From: Herbaspirillum sp. alder98
GTDB lineage: Bacteria; Pseudomonadota; Gammaproteobacteria; Burkholderiales; Burkholderiaceae_D
Reading direction: 5' to 3'
Assembly: GCF_020179755.1 (NCBI RefSeq)
Contig: NZ_JAIUCY010000015.1
Location: 23,281-87,280, forward strand
Length of the DNA stretch: 64,000 bases
Below the pieces are notes generated by a model. The model searched no databases. It saw only the letters and a program-made list of their open reading frames with translations, and was not told the origin of the DNA. Positions 19,015 through 27,658 of the stretch are shown here, one piece after another (the stretch's first letter is position 1; each line of letters starts with the position of its first letter). The translations under genes and the position numbers were made by a program.

Positions 19015-19416
19015 TCAGACGGCATCGACACCATCCACGTAGGCTCTCGTGATTTGCAGCAATACCGCCTCGTTGACCGGCTTGCACAACAATTGATCGG
19101 CCCCGGCCATGGCGCTGCGCGCGCTGTCGAATGGCCCGGCCCGCGACGACAGCATGACGACCGGCAGACTGGCATGACCCGCACTGCGGCGGATCAGCAG
19201 ACAGATATGTCCTCCCTCCAACGGCGCCATGTCGGCGTCGCAAATGATCATGTCGATCTGTTGCGCCCCCAGTTGCGCCAGTGCCTCGAACCCGCTGGCG
19301 GCGGTCAGTACGTCGTAGCCGGCTTCGCCCAGCAGCCTGGACAGGTTGTGCCGTACGGCACTGCTGTCATCGGCCACCAGTATTTTGCGTTTCGCACGAG
19401 GCGTCGAATTGACCAT
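19015..19416 (-). CDS. pilG: Response regulator PilG (single receiver domain)
   Basis: Receiver-only protein of 133 residues, first gene of pilGHIJ-chpA. Acid pair D16-D17 (LVADDSSAVR), phospho-acceptor most likely D60 in IICDADMAPLEGG, conserved lysine K112 (LLCKPVNEA). The ATG at 19416 has GGAG 5 bases upstream, so it is preferred over in-frame ATGs at 19437 and 19452. PilG promotes pilus extension in Pseudomonas; that role is carried over by homology. Confidence 0.9.
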   Translation of the reverse strand: MVNSTPRAKRKILVADDSSAVRHNLSRLLGEAGYDVLTAASGFEALAQLGAQQIDMIICDADMAPLEGGHICLLIRRSAGHASLPVVMLSSRAGPFDSARSAMAGADQLLCKPVNEAVLLQITRAYVDGVDAV

Positions 19417-19782
19417 GCATTCTCCGGCTGTTGCCATGACGTACTGCCCCACTGTAGCAAATGAAGTCTTAATCTAGAGCAGAAACAGCAGCAACTTCCC
19501 GGGTTTATTGAAAACACTGGAACGTCGCCTGACGCCAACGCGTCATTGATCGGCAAACAGGTTTGAACGAGGGTGCCAGCACGCCACTCCGGCGGCATTG
19601 CCGGAGGACATCGCGCACGCGAGACAATGATGACGCCGCTTGATGCAGATCAAGCCGGGCGTCGGATCCAACCTGATGGCCGGAAGAAAGGGATGGCAGC
19701 GGCCCCTGGCGACATTAGATCACCAGCAGCACTTGCCGCGGCGGGTGAAGTCGTCACGCCGCCGCAGGATTGATGCGTTATC
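19417..19782. other. 366-bp non-coding stretch upstream of pilG
   Basis: No gene is apparent. It holds a short GC hairpin CTCCGGC/GCCGGAG (19587-19606) and a perfect FNR-type site at 19640-19653. It separates the rubredoxin gene from pilG on the same strand and probably carries the promoter of the pil-chp operon. Confidence 0.6.
19640..19653. promoter_or_regulatory. Perfect FNR/ANR-type binding site TTGAT-N4-ATCAA
   Basis: TTGATGCAGATCAA matches the full FNR consensus half-sites on both strands. It lies about 225 bp before the pilG start codon and 130 bp after the rubredoxin gene. With ten fixed bases, such a match is expected less than once by chance in a window of this size. Control of the pil-chp operon by oxygen is inferred from position only. 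Confidence 0.5.
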
Positions 19783-19968
19783 TCAGATTTCGACCATTTC
19801 AAAGTCTTCCTTGCGGGCGCCACACTCTGGGCAAGTCCAGTTGATGGGTACGTCGTCCCAGCGTGTACCAGGCGCAATGCCCTCTTCCGGCAGACCGGCT
19901 TCTTCATCGTAGATCCAACCACAGATCAGGCACATCCATGTTTTGAATTCGGCTTGGCTATTGCTCAC
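19783..19968 (-). CDS. Rubredoxin
   Basis: Small iron electron carrier of 61 residues. The single iron is held by C13-x2-C16 (CLICG) and C46-x2-C49 (CPECG), with the usual WIYDEEAG and GTRWDDVPINW between them. The start is GTG at 19968. It reads divergently from thiD, with under 100 bp between, and toward the pil-chp operon, a neighbourhood I recall as frequent in Betaproteobacteria. Confidence 0.95.
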   Translation of the reverse strand: MSNSQAEFKTWMCLICGWIYDEEAGLPEEGIAPGTRWDDVPINWTCPECGARKEDFEMVEI

Positions 19969-20060
19969 GGCTGACTATCCCTCAAATCAATTCAAGTAAA
20001 ATGCTTGGCATCGCTTCATCAGGAAGCAAGCGCCAAACACGATATCTTAATCTACTCGAC

Positions 20061-20891
20061 GTGCAAAACCAAACCTCCCCTCTTATCCTGACCTTCGGCG
20101 CGGCCGATCCGGTAGGCGCCACCGGCATCCAGGCAGACCTTGCCACCTTCGCGGCCATGGGTTGCCACGGCTTGTCCGTGGTGACCTCCCTGCTCATCGG
20201 CGACACCGCCCGCACCGAAGACGTGCAGGTGATCGATGTCGACTGGGTGGCCGACCAGGCCCGCGTCATCCTCGAAGACATGGCGGTGGCCGCATTCAAG
20301 GTCGGCACGGTGGGCAGCCTCGAGAACATCTCGGTGATCGCCGAAATCGTTTCCGATTATCCCGACGTGCCGCTGATCCTCGATCCCTTCACCTCTTCCC
20401 TGGCCGGCCAGGAGGAAGAAGAAGACCTCATCATTGCCATCCGCGAGCTGTTGATTCCGCAGACTACCCTGGTGCTGGTGTCGGCCGGCGAGTTGACCCG
20501 CCTGGCCGAGACCTGGCGCGAACCGGTGCCGGGCGAAGCGCTCGCGCTGGACGCTGCACGCATCATCGAGATGGGCTGCGAATACCTGTTCGTGACCAAT
20601 ACCCAGACCGACCTGCAAGAAGTCGCCAACTCGCTCTTCGACGCCTCCGGCCTGGTGCGCCAGGACACCCGGGCGCGTCTGCCAGGCTCGTTCACCGGCG
20701 CCGGCGCGACATTGTCGGCCGCCATCGCGGCGATGCTGGCCAACGGACTGGAAGTGCCCCAGGCCGTCGCCGAGGCGCAGGAATTCACCCTGGCAGCGCT
20801 GGGCAATGCGCAACGCCTGGGCATGGGAAAACTGGTCCCCGATCGCTACTTCTGGGCACGCGAGGCCGATGAGCCGCGCGAGTCGAACTGA
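20061..20891 (+). CDS. thiD: Hydroxymethylpyrimidine/phosphomethylpyrimidine kinase, divergent ThiD
   Basis: Ribokinase-fold kinase assigned to phosphorylation of HMP and HMP-phosphate in thiamine synthesis. I start at the GTG at 20061 ([18 protein letters not shown]), which aligns with ThiD N-termini and leaves room for the divergent rubredoxin promoter; the ATG at 20001 would add 20 residues. The sequence is recognisable but drifted: the usual AGTDPSGGAGIQADLKTF is [19 protein letters not shown], and the catalytic GTGCTLSAAIA loop is [11 protein letters not shown], losing the cysteine. It precedes hemL by 28 bp and is probably co-transcribed. A changed or weak activity is possible. Confidence 0.8.
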   Translation: MQNQTSPLILTFGAADPVGATGIQADLATFAAMGCHGLSVVTSLLIGDTARTEDVQVIDVDWVADQARVILEDMAVAAFKVGTVGSLENISVIAEIVSDYPDVPLILDPFTSSLAGQEEEEDLIIAIRELLIPQTTLVLVSAGELTRLAETWREPVPGEALALDAARIIEMGCEYLFVTNTQTDLQEVANSLFDASGLVRQDTRARLPGSFTGAGATLSAAIAAMLANGLEVPQAVAEAQEFTLAALGNAQRLGMGKLVPDRYFWAREADEPRESN

Positions 20892-20919
20892 GAAACCACA
20901 CCCTGTAACTGGAACACAC

Positions 20920-22206
20920 ATGGCAACCAACACCAACGAATCCTTATTTGCGCGCGCGCAACGCAGCACCCCCGGCGGCGTCAACTCACCGGTGCGCGCA
21001 TTCCGCTCGGTAGGTGGCACGCCGCGCTTCATCGAGCGCGCCGAAGGCCCCTGGTTCTGGGACGCGCAAGGACAGCGCTATATCGACTACATCGGTTCCT
21101 GGGGCCCGGCCATCGTCGGCCATGCCCATCCGGATGTGGTATTGGCGGTACAGCAGGCGGCAACGCGCGGCTTGTCCTTCGGCGCACCGACCGAGGCCGA
21201 GATCGTGATGGCCGAAGAAATCGTCAAGCTGGTGCCTTCGATCGAGCAGGTGCGCCTGGTCTCGAGCGGCACCGAAGCCACCATGAGTGCGCTGCGACTG
21301 GCGCGCGGCGCCACGGGCCGCGACAAGATCGTCAAATTCGAGGGTTGCTACCACGGTCACGGCGATTCGCTGCTGGTCAAGGCCGGCAGCGGCATGCTGA
21401 CCAACGGCCATCCGACCTCGGCCGGCGTGCCCGAAGACTTTGCCAAGCACACCCTGGTGCTGGACTACAACAATACCCAGCAGCTGGAAGAAGCCTTCAA
21501 GGCAGCCGGCGACCAGATCGCCTGCGTGATCGTGGAGCCGGTCGCCGGCAACATGAACCTGGTGCGCGCCAGTGACGAATTCCTGCAGGCGATGCGACGG
21601 CTGTGCACCCAGCACGGCGCCATCCTGATTTTCGACGAGGTAATGTCGGGTTTTCGCGTGGCATTGGGCGGCGCCCAGCAACTCAACGGCATTACCCCGG
21701 ACCTGACCGCACTGGGCAAGGTGATCGGCGGCGGCTTGCCGGTAGCGGCCTTTGGCGGGCGCGCCGAGATCATGCGTCACCTGTCGCCACTGGGTGGGGT
21801 CTACCAGGCGGGAACGCTGTCGGGCAACCCGGTCACCGTGGCCGCTGGCATGGCCACGCTGAAGATCATCCAGCAGCCGGGCTTCTACGAAAACCTGGGA
21901 CGCCAGACCAAGAAGCTGACCGACGGCTTGACTGCCGCCGCCCGCCAGGCCGGCGTTACCTTCACCGCAGATGCGGTGGGCGGCATGTTCGGCCTGTATT
22001 TCGCGCAGGCAGTGCCCACCAGCTATGCCGAGGTGATGCAAGGCGACAAGGAGCGCTTCAACCGCTTCTTCCACAAGATGCTGGACGCGGGCGTCTATCT
22101 GGCGCCGTCGGCCTTCGAGGCAGGGTTCGTGTCGGCCCGCCACGATGACGCCATCATCGATGAAACCATCGCCATTGCGGCCAAGGCATTCACCGAACTG
22201 GGCTGA
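20920..22206 (+). CDS. hemL: Glutamate-1-semialdehyde 2,1-aminomutase
   Basis: PLP enzyme converting glutamate-1-semialdehyde to 5-aminolevulinate in tetrapyrrole synthesis. 428 residues, the normal length. Motifs: [13 protein letters not shown] near the N-terminus, [41 protein letters not shown] (the aspartate that pairs with the PLP nitrogen) and the Schiff-base lysine K267 in [15 protein letters not shown] at 20920. Followed by a strong terminator. Confidence 0.97.
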   Translation: MATNTNESLFARAQRSTPGGVNSPVRAFRSVGGTPRFIERAEGPWFWDAQGQRYIDYIGSWGPAIVGHAHPDVVLAVQQAATRGLSFGAPTEAEIVMAEEIVKLVPSIEQVRLVSSGTEATMSALRLARGATGRDKIVKFEGCYHGHGDSLLVKAGSGMLTNGHPTSAGVPEDFAKHTLVLDYNNTQQLEEAFKAAGDQIACVIVEPVAGNMNLVRASDEFLQAMRRLCTQHGAILIFDEVMSGFRVALGGAQQLNGITPDLTALGKVIGGGLPVAAFGGRAEIMRHLSPLGGVYQAGTLSGNPVTVAAGMATLKIIQQPGFYENLGRQTKKLTDGLTAAARQAGVTFTADAVGGMFGLYFAQAVPTSYAEVMQGDKERFNRFFHKMLDAGVYLAPSAFEAGFVSARHDDAIIDETIAIAAKAFTELG

Positions 22207-22213
22207 TTGCTAA

Positions 22214-22302
22214 GTGCTGATCGCTGGTCAATGAGCATTGAGCATTGACCAGCAGCGAGCACAAATAAAAAGGGGCGCCATCGAAATGGCGCCCCTTTTT
22301 TT
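22214..22302 (+). terminator. hemL terminator with a second long hairpin ahead of it
   Basis: AAAAAGGGGCGCCAT (22267-22281) pairs with ATGGCGCCCCTTTTT (22286-22300) over a CGAA tetraloop and runs into T7: a textbook terminator. Just before it, GTGCTgatCGCTGGTCAATG (22214-22233) and CATTGACCAGCagcGAGCAC (22243-22262) form a further imperfect 20-bp stem, which could protect the mRNA 3' end. Confidence 0.92.
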
Positions 22303-22354
22303 ATCCGACTTCAATGCGACCGGCCGTGCAGACCTGCCGCCCGGCATATCGGCA

Positions 22355-22720
22355 TCAAACTGAAAACGACGAGCCGCAACCGCAAGTGGTCGAGGCGTTC
22401 GGATTCTTGATCACGAACTGTGCGCCTTCGAGGTCGTCCTTGTAGTCGATCTCGGCGCCGACCAGGTACTGGTAGCTCATCGAATCGATCAGCAGTTGCA
22501 CGCCATTCTTGGACATCGTGGTGTCGTCCTCGTTGACGATCTCATCGAAGGTAAAACCGTACTGGAAACCGGAGCAACCGCCGCCTTGCACGAAGACACG
22601 CAGTTTCAGGTCGGGATTGCCCTCTTCATCGATCAGTTGCGCAACCTTGGCGGCGGCGCTGTCGCTGAAAGCGATCGGGGTAGGCATTTCGGTATGTTGC
22701 AGTTCGGCTACGGCGTTCAT
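22355..22720 (-). CDS. erpA: Iron-sulfur cluster insertion protein ErpA
   Basis: A-type carrier that delivers Fe-S clusters to target enzymes. 121 residues from the ATG at 22720, which has AGGAG 8 bases upstream; an ATG at 22741 is in frame but poorly placed. The three cluster cysteines are in [11 protein letters not shown] and in the C-terminal CGCGSSFSV. The [22 protein letters not shown] segment is typical of ErpA/IscA proteins. Confidence 0.95.
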   Translation of the reverse strand: MNAVAELQHTEMPTPIAFSDSAAAKVAQLIDEEGNPDLKLRVFVQGGGCSGFQYGFTFDEIVNEDDTTMSKNGVQLLIDSMSYQYLVGAEIDYKDDLEGAQFVIKNPNASTTCGCGSSFSV

Positions 22721-22770
22721 TTCTGGCTCCTGCTTGGGCAATGGATTGCATTATAAGCGCTGGAGGATTT

Positions 22771-23166
22771 TCATGCTTCGGCCGACGCAGCCAGCTTCAG
22801 CAACGGCGTTTCGCTCACCTGGTCATGGCTGAGCTTGCCGGAGACCAGCGCGCCTCCGTGCATTTCCAACGCCTTGTAATACACATTACCCGTTATGCGG
22901 GCTTTCGGTTGCAATTCAAGCAGTTCCGACGAATGCACGTCACCGATGATTTCGCCGTTGACGATCAGATGCGCGGCATGGACCTCGCCCACCACCTTGG
23001 CATGCTCGGAAATGACCAGCACACTGGGCTGGCCGCTCTCGGCATTGATATTGCCGTTGATCTGGCCGTCAATGCGCAGGCCGCCCTTGAAACCGACATC
23101 GCCCTTGATCGCGGTCGACACGCCGATCAGGCTGTCGATGGTACTTTTTGTCTTGCGTCCGAACAT
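22771..23166 (-). CDS. Bactofilin family cytoskeletal protein
   Basis: A 131-residue polymer-forming protein (bactofilin, DUF583). The central region is a right-handed beta-helix: repeated short strands such as GLRIDGQINGNINAES, SVLVISEHAKVVGEVHAAHL and IVNGEIIGDVHSSE, flanked by short disordered tails. Bactofilins self-assemble into filaments that place cell-wall or surface enzymes. A GAGGTGA ribosome site precedes the ATG at 23166. It lies 9 bp after the coiled-coil protein gene, in one operon with argC. Confidence 0.92.
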   Translation of the reverse strand: MFGRKTKSTIDSLIGVSTAIKGDVGFKGGLRIDGQINGNINAESGQPSVLVISEHAKVVGEVHAAHLIVNGEIIGDVHSSELLELQPKARITGNVYYKALEMHGGALVSGKLSHDQVSETPLLKLAASAEA

Positions 23167-23175
23167 TGAATCACC

Positions 23176-23907
23176 TCACAGATCCACCGACTGCTGGGCA
23201 CGTACCTGGCCTCGGTCGAGAACACGAACTGCAACCGACTTGATGGTCGCACCCTCCGGCAAATTCGCCACACCTTCAACCCGCTGGTAGTACTTGAATG
23301 CGAGTCTATAGCGCGCCAGATCGGTTGAATTGGTCTCCGGGAAATTGATAATAGCACTCTTGCCCGCCTGCCAAACCGTGATACTGACCTGTAAATTGCC
23401 TGCAAATTGCTGCGTAGCAGCACCGCCCTGCATCACCAGTACACGATAACGCACCTGGCTTGGTCCGGCCAGCTCAGCCTTGAAGCGCTGGATGGTGATG
23501 CCCGGCACCCCGAGGTTGGTCGGCAACAGGCTGTCGAAGAAGGCCAGGTCTTCTTTCTGCCGGTTGTTCTCGGCTTCCAGGTTCTTGACCTGCACGGCCA
23601 GCTGCGATTGCGCCGTCTGGGCGATCTTGAGTTCGTTCTGGGAAGCATTCGCCGAACTCTGCAAGCGCTCGTTTTCGGCCGACAGCTTCTTGACCTGCTC
23701 CGACAGAACCTCGACCTGCTCGCCGCTATCGCCCTCCAGACCAGGCAAGGCACGGCTGCCCAGTTGATAGGTCCAGACCGCGACGGCGACCGCAACGGCC
23801 AGCGCCACGGTCCACAGCAGCGCCAGCAGCGGCCACGGCAGATGCCGCTTGATGGTCATCTTGGGCGCCGAGATCGTCAGGCGCCGCTGCCATAGCCGGT
23901 ACTTCAC
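23176..23907 (-). CDS. Single-pass membrane protein with coiled coil (DUF6776-like)
   Basis: Protein of 243 residues from a GTG at 23907 whose GTGA overlaps the argC stop, so it is probably translated by coupling. One membrane helix ([21 protein letters not shown], near 22-42) is followed by a coiled coil ([20 protein letters not shown] to about residue 118) and a C-terminal beta-rich domain of about 120 residues. I recognise it only as a conserved betaproteobacterial family of unknown function (DUF6776). Its fixed place next to bactofilin suggests a shared envelope role, by inference. Confidence 0.78.
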   Translation of the reverse strand: MKYRLWQRRLTISAPKMTIKRHLPWPLLALLWTVALAVAVAVAVWTYQLGSRALPGLEGDSGEQVEVLSEQVKKLSAENERLQSSANASQNELKIAQTAQSQLAVQVKNLEAENNRQKEDLAFFDSLLPTNLGVPGITIQRFKAELAGPSQVRYRVLVMQGGAATQQFAGNLQVSITVWQAGKSAIINFPETNSTDLARYRLAFKYYQRVEGVANLPEGATIKSVAVRVLDRGQVRAQQSVDL

Positions 23908-24941
23908 GGCAGGACCGGGACCTGCTGCAGGCCGGTCGTTTCGTCGAGGCCGAACATCAGGTTCATGCACTGCACGGCCTGCCCGGATGCCCCCTTGACC
24001 AGGTTGTCCTGCACTACCAGCACCACCACGGTGTTGCCGTTGTCAGGCCGGTGCACGGCCAGGCGCAGCATGTTGGAGGCGCGCGTGGTACGGGTTTCGG
24101 GGTGCGAGCCGAACGGCAGCACGTCGACGAATGGCTCGTCCTTGTAGGCATCCTCGAACAGGGCCTGCAATGCAGCGTTGTCGATGTCACGGTTCAGGCG
24201 CGCATACAGGGTCGAATGCATGCCGCGGATCATCGGCACCAGATGCGGCGTGAAGATCAGGCCGACCTTGTCGCTGGTCAGGCGCGACAGTTGCTCGATG
24301 GTCTCGGGCGAATGGCGGTGTCCCGACACGCCATAGGCCTTGAAATTGTCGGATGCCTCGGAGAACAGCAAGGGCAATTCGGCCTTGCGGCCTGCGCCCG
24401 ACACGCCCGACTTGCAGTCGGCGATCAGTTGCGAGGCGTCGATCACGCCCGCTTTCAGCAGTGGCGCGTAACCGAGTTGCATGGTGGTGGGATAGCAGCC
24501 GGGATTGCCGATGACACGTGCCGTGCGGATGGCCTCGCGGTTCAGCTCAGGCAACCCGTAGACGGCTTCCTTGAGCAGGTCGGTGCAGCTATGCGGCAGC
24601 TTGTACCATTTTTCGAACGAGGCCACATCCTGCATGCGGAAGTCGGCAGCCAGGTCGATCACCTTCACGCCGGCGGCCACCAGTTCGGGCGCCTGCGCCA
24701 TGGCCACACCATGCGGGGTGGCGAAGAAGACAACATCACAATCGGTGAGCTTGGCCTTGTCGGGCGACGAGAAAGCCACATCGACGCGACCGCGCAGCGA
24801 GGGATACATCTCGGCCACCGGCAAGCCGTCTTCCTTGCGCGAGGTGACGGATTGCACCGTGACTTGCGGGTGCGTGGCGAAAATACGCAGCAATTCGACG
24901 CCGGTGTAACCAGTGCCGCCGACGATACCAACCTTGATCAT
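23904..24941 (-). CDS. argC: N-acetyl-gamma-glutamyl-phosphate reductase
   Basis: NADPH-dependent reductase of arginine synthesis, making N-acetylglutamate semialdehyde. 345 residues. The nucleotide motif [16 protein letters not shown] is at residues 5-20; the catalytic cysteine is C149 in [22 protein letters not shown] and [11 protein letters not shown] follow. I use the ATG at 24941 with AAGGAC before it. First gene of argC-DUF6776-bactofilin. Confidence 0.96.
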   Translation of the reverse strand: MIKVGIVGGTGYTGVELLRIFATHPQVTVQSVTSRKEDGLPVAEMYPSLRGRVDVAFSSPDKAKLTDCDVVFFATPHGVAMAQAPELVAAGVKVIDLAADFRMQDVASFEKWYKLPHSCTDLLKEAVYGLPELNREAIRTARVIGNPGCYPTTMQLGYAPLLKAGVIDASQLIADCKSGVSGAGRKAELPLLFSEASDNFKAYGVSGHRHSPETIEQLSRLTSDKVGLIFTPHLVPMIRGMHSTLYARLNRDIDNAALQALFEDAYKDEPFVDVLPFGSHPETRTTRASNMLRLAVHRPDNGNTVVVLVVQDNLVKGASGQAVQCMNLMFGLDETTGLQQVPVLP

Positions 24942-25087
24942 GTCTAGTCCTTGCAATAGAGGCGAAGTGGAGCCCGTCCCGAAGGAACTCCAGAAAGCCG
25001 CCAATTTTAGCAGGAGAATATTTCCTGCCGGTTTTCGATGGGGAGTTATTTGCAATCAGCACCACAGCAATAATTGCCTGGCCCCAA

Positions 25088-25122
25088 AGCAAAAAGCCGC
25101 CTGGCATGCACCAGGCGGCTTT
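25088..25122 (-). terminator. Terminator of the rplM-rpsI operon
   Basis: AAAGCCGCCTGG (25093-25104) and CCAGGCGGCTTT (25111-25122) form a perfect 12-bp stem over CATGCA. Read on the minus strand it ends in TTTTTGC, 20 bp past the rpsI stop codon. Confidence 0.9.
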
Positions 25123-25143
25123 CTGTACAGCGTATCGTGCAGA

Positions 25144-25536
25144 TTAACGCTTCGAGAATTGCTTTGCGCGACGTGCCTTGCGCAGACCAACCTTCTTACG
25201 TTCAACTTCACGCGCGTCACGAGTGACGTAGCCAGCGCTCGACAGGGTCGGCTTCAGGGCTGCATCGTAGTCGATCAGGGCGCGGGTGATACCGTGACGA
25301 ACGGCACCAGCCTGGCCGGACTCGCCACCGCCGTGCACGTTGACCATGATGTCAAAGCGCTCGACGTTGCCGGTCAGTTCCAGCGGCTGACGGATCACCA
25401 TCAGGCCAGTTTCACGCGAGAAGTACTCGGCGGCAGGCTTGCCGTTGACGACGATCTTGCCCGAGCCGGTCTTGATGAAAACGCGAGCCACTGCACTCTT
25501 GCGACGGCCGGTTCCGTAATTGTAGTTACCGATCAT
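25144..25536 (-). CDS. rpsI: 30S ribosomal protein S9
   Basis: Small-subunit protein whose C-terminal tail reaches the P-site tRNA. 130 residues, full length. The [20 protein letters not shown] start, [20 protein letters not shown] centre and the basic end [17 protein letters not shown] are diagnostic. It follows rplM by 9 bp in the conserved rplM-rpsI operon. Confidence 0.98.
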   Translation of the reverse strand: MIGNYNYGTGRRKSAVARVFIKTGSGKIVVNGKPAAEYFSRETGLMVIRQPLELTGNVERFDIMVNVHGGGESGQAGAVRHGITRALIDYDAALKPTLSSAGYVTRDAREVERKKVGLRKARRAKQFSKR

Positions 25537-25545
25537 GTCTGTTCC

Positions 25546-25974
25546 TTAGAGCGCGAGGGGTTTCGGTTGCTGAGCGGAGTGCGGATGGTTGCCATCTGCA
25601 TACACCTTCAGCTTCTTGATCATGGCATAGCCCAGTGGGCCCTTGGGCAGCATGCCCTTGACAGCCTTCTCCAGCGCACGGCCAGGGAAACGCTGTTGCA
25701 TCTTCAGGAAATTCGTTTCGTAGATGCCGCCCGGATAGCCGCTGTGACGGAAGTAGGTCTTCTCAGTGGCCTTGGTGCCGGTGACGCGCAACTTGCCAGC
25801 ATTGACGACAACGATGAAATCACCGGTATCGACGTGCGGAGTAAATTCGGGTTTGTGCTTGCCGCGCAGTCGGAGTGCCACTTCGCTGGCAACACGTCCG
25901 AGGACCAAGTCCGTCGCGTCAATCACGAACCACTCACGCTGCACCTCATGTGCTTTAGCGGAAAAGGTCTTCAT
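25546..25974 (-). CDS. rplM: 50S ribosomal protein L13
   Basis: Early-assembling large-subunit protein of 142 residues, the standard length. Recognised by [50 protein letters not shown] and [11 protein letters not shown]. Upstream lies a strong promoter at 26102-26131 and a leader of about 120 nt, where L13 could act on its own mRNA as known in E. coli. Confidence 0.98.
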   Translation of the reverse strand: MKTFSAKAHEVQREWFVIDATDLVLGRVASEVALRLRGKHKPEFTPHVDTGDFIVVVNAGKLRVTGTKATEKTYFRHSGYPGGIYETNFLKMQQRFPGRALEKAVKGMLPKGPLGYAMIKKLKVYADGNHPHSAQQPKPLAL

Positions 25975-26101
25975 GTTTGACTTTCATAATGAAAATAAAC
26001 GCTCAAATGGCGGTTCCGTTCAATCGTGACGACCGTTTTACAGGCCATCGGTTTGATCGGACTCATCCTTTTATCTTCCCGAGCGCATGGGAAAGCCGAG
26101 A

Positions 26102-26131
26102 ATTATAGCCTTTTCAAGGACTTAGCGTCAA
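26102..26131 (-). promoter_or_regulatory. Sigma70-type promoter of rplM-rpsI
   Basis: On the minus strand TTGACG (26131-26126) and a perfect TATAAT (26107-26102) are separated by 18 bp. Transcription would start near 26095, about 120 nt before the rplM start codon. Confidence 0.8.
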
Positions 26132-26194
26132 AAGGTTTCATACTATCTGTGGCGCGCAGGCCGCCCTGGGTGGCAACTTGCGTTTCGCGCGGAC

Positions 26195-26284
26195 AAAAAA
26201 AACCCGGACGCTTAGGTTCCGGGCTTAATCCACACCAATGAGGAGGGTGGAGGAGACATGGTACGTGCTGCAAAACTTCCGTTG
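26195..26284 (-). ncRNA. Candidate small RNA with two CCUCC anti-Shine-Dalgarno tracts
   Basis: Between rplM and the OsmC gene, the minus strand carries a complete small transcription unit: a promoter (26290-26318), about 90 nt of RNA, and a terminator made of CCCGGA/TCCGGG (26218-26223 with 26203-26208) followed by eight U. The centre contains UCUCCUCCACCCUCCUC, two CCUCC copies complementary to ribosome-binding sites, as in Hfq-dependent sRNAs that block translation and in the CuckoRNA-type CCUCCUCCC motifs. A 15-codon frame (ATG at 26259, ending in the terminator) exists but lacks a ribosome site. No match to a named RNA family is claimed. Confidence 0.62.
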
Positions 26285-26289
26285 AATTC

Positions 26290-26318
26290 AATATAGCAAA
26301 GCCCTTTGTGCGTTGCAA
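26290..26318 (-). promoter_or_regulatory. Sigma70-type promoter of the candidate small RNA
   Basis: On the minus strand TTGCAA (26318-26313) and TATATT (26295-26290) are spaced by exactly 17 bp. The start point would be near 26284, giving a transcript of about 90 nt that ends at the terminator near 26195. Confidence 0.65.
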
Positions 26319-26532
26319 TATTGTTTTTAAGTTTTTTTAGAAATCACCTGAAAAGCACAACAGTGTTGAATTACACCAACTCAGCAATGAATTTCACGGT
26401 CGAGTATTCGCATTTCCACAAAGAATTGTTCTGCAGCGCAACAAGGCGTAACGACATCGGCTGCAGGCGCGCGCCACAAACGCAGCGCTGTCCGACATTG
26501 GCTACAATACGCACCTCTTTTCACTCATTGGG

Positions 26533-27000
26533 ATGACGCAGATGGAATGCACAGTGCGCTGGACCGGCTTGTCCGGCATGACCTTCACGGCCGAAACCGG
26601 CTCGGGCCATCTGGTGACGATGGACGGCGCGCCAGACGGCGGTGGCCGCAACCTGGCACCGCGTCCGATGGAAGTGCTGCTGGCCGGCACCGGCGGCTGC
26701 ACCGCCTATGACGTGGTGGTCATCCTGCGCAAGAGCGGCCAGGATGTGCGCGGCTGCGACGTCAGCCTGAAGTCGGAACGGGCCGACAGCGACCCCAAGG
26801 TGTTCACCAAGATCCACTTCCATTTCACCGTGCGCGGTCGCAACCTGAAGGCCAATGTGGTCGAACGGGCCATCAAGTTGTCACACGAGAAATATTGCTC
26901 GGCCTCGATCATGCTCGAGAAGACTGCGGAAATGACCCACACCTTCGAGATCATCGACGACCTGACCGAAGCCCCGCCACCGCTGCCAACACCGAAATAA
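26533..27000 (+). CDS. OsmC/Ohr-family protein
   Basis: A 155-residue member of the OsmC family of thiol-dependent peroxide-handling proteins. The two expected cysteines are in GTGGCTAYDVV and SHEKYCSAS. The glutamate/arginine core is suggested by LAPRPMEVLLAGTGG. It belongs to the YhfA-like branch judging by length and the RPMEVLLAG segment. A second ATG at 26542 could be the true start. It is convergent with coq7, leaving only 8 bp between stop codons. A possible -10 box TACAAT lies about 25 bp upstream. Confidence 0.88.
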   Translation: MTQMECTVRWTGLSGMTFTAETGSGHLVTMDGAPDGGGRNLAPRPMEVLLAGTGGCTAYDVVVILRKSGQDVRGCDVSLKSERADSDPKVFTKIHFHFTVRGRNLKANVVERAIKLSHEKYCSASIMLEKTAEMTHTFEIIDDLTEAPPPLPTPK

Positions 27001-27008
27001 GACGTCGA

Positions 27009-27635
27009 TCAGACGTAATAGGCGACCGAAGTCATGACCTTGGACATGGCTTTCATGGCGCCGCTGATGGCCGCCGGCATGGGGGCCGCGCCCAGCGCCT
27101 TGGCCGCCTCGCCGTGTTCGATTTCGTCGACGCGCATCTGGTCGACGATGGCGCGCGACTTGTTGTCCTGCGCCGGCAGTTCTTCGAGATGGCTCAGCAG
27201 GTGCAACTCGACCTGACGTTCGGTCTCGGCCACAAAGCCGAGATTGCGGGCATCGCCCACCCGCGCGGCGATGGTCCCCAGCACATAAGAGCCGGCGTAC
27301 CACAGCGGGTTGAGCAAGCTGGTGCGCGAACCCAGCTCACGCAGCCGCTGCGCGGTCCACGCCAGGTGGTCTTCTTCCTCGATGCCGGCACGCTCGAACT
27401 GCTGCTTGATTTCCGTCTTCTGGGCAAACCGGCCCTGGGCATCGTACAACGCCTGGGCACATACCTCGCCCACGTTATTGATACGCATCAGGCCAGCCGA
27501 ATGGCGCTTTTCGGCGTCGCTCATGACGCCGTCAGCCAGGCCGCGGCCCGGATTGGGACGGCTTTCGAACACCACGCCACTGACCACGCGCAGCGCCTTG
27601 TCCAGATCGGTAATCAAATGGTCGATGAATTGCAT
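27009..27635 (-). CDS. coq7: 3-demethoxyubiquinol 3-hydroxylase (Coq7/DMQ hydroxylase)
   Basis: Di-iron monooxygenase of ubiquinone synthesis that hydroxylates demethoxyubiquinol. 208 residues. Iron ligands are in the ferritin-like helices: MRINNVGEVCAQALY, AGIEEEDHLAWT, ETERQVELHLLSHLEEL and DEIEHGEAA. The N-terminal RVVSGVVFESRPNPG segment is as in betaproteobacterial Coq7. It lies 23 bp after pyrC on the same strand. Confidence 0.95.
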   Translation of the reverse strand: MQFIDHLITDLDKALRVVSGVVFESRPNPGRGLADGVMSDAEKRHSAGLMRINNVGEVCAQALYDAQGRFAQKTEIKQQFERAGIEEEDHLAWTAQRLRELGSRTSLLNPLWYAGSYVLGTIAARVGDARNLGFVAETERQVELHLLSHLEELPAQDNKSRAIVDQMRVDEIEHGEAAKALGAAPMPAAISGAMKAMSKVMTSVAYYV

Positions 27636-27658
27636 GCTGGTTCAAATCCTCATTCAGG

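Noticed and set aside
26215..26262. 15-codon peptide MSPPPSSLVWIKPGT inside the small-RNA candidate
   Set aside because: No Shine-Dalgarno at a useful distance and the stop codon falls in the terminator stem; kept only as an alternative reading of the RNA.
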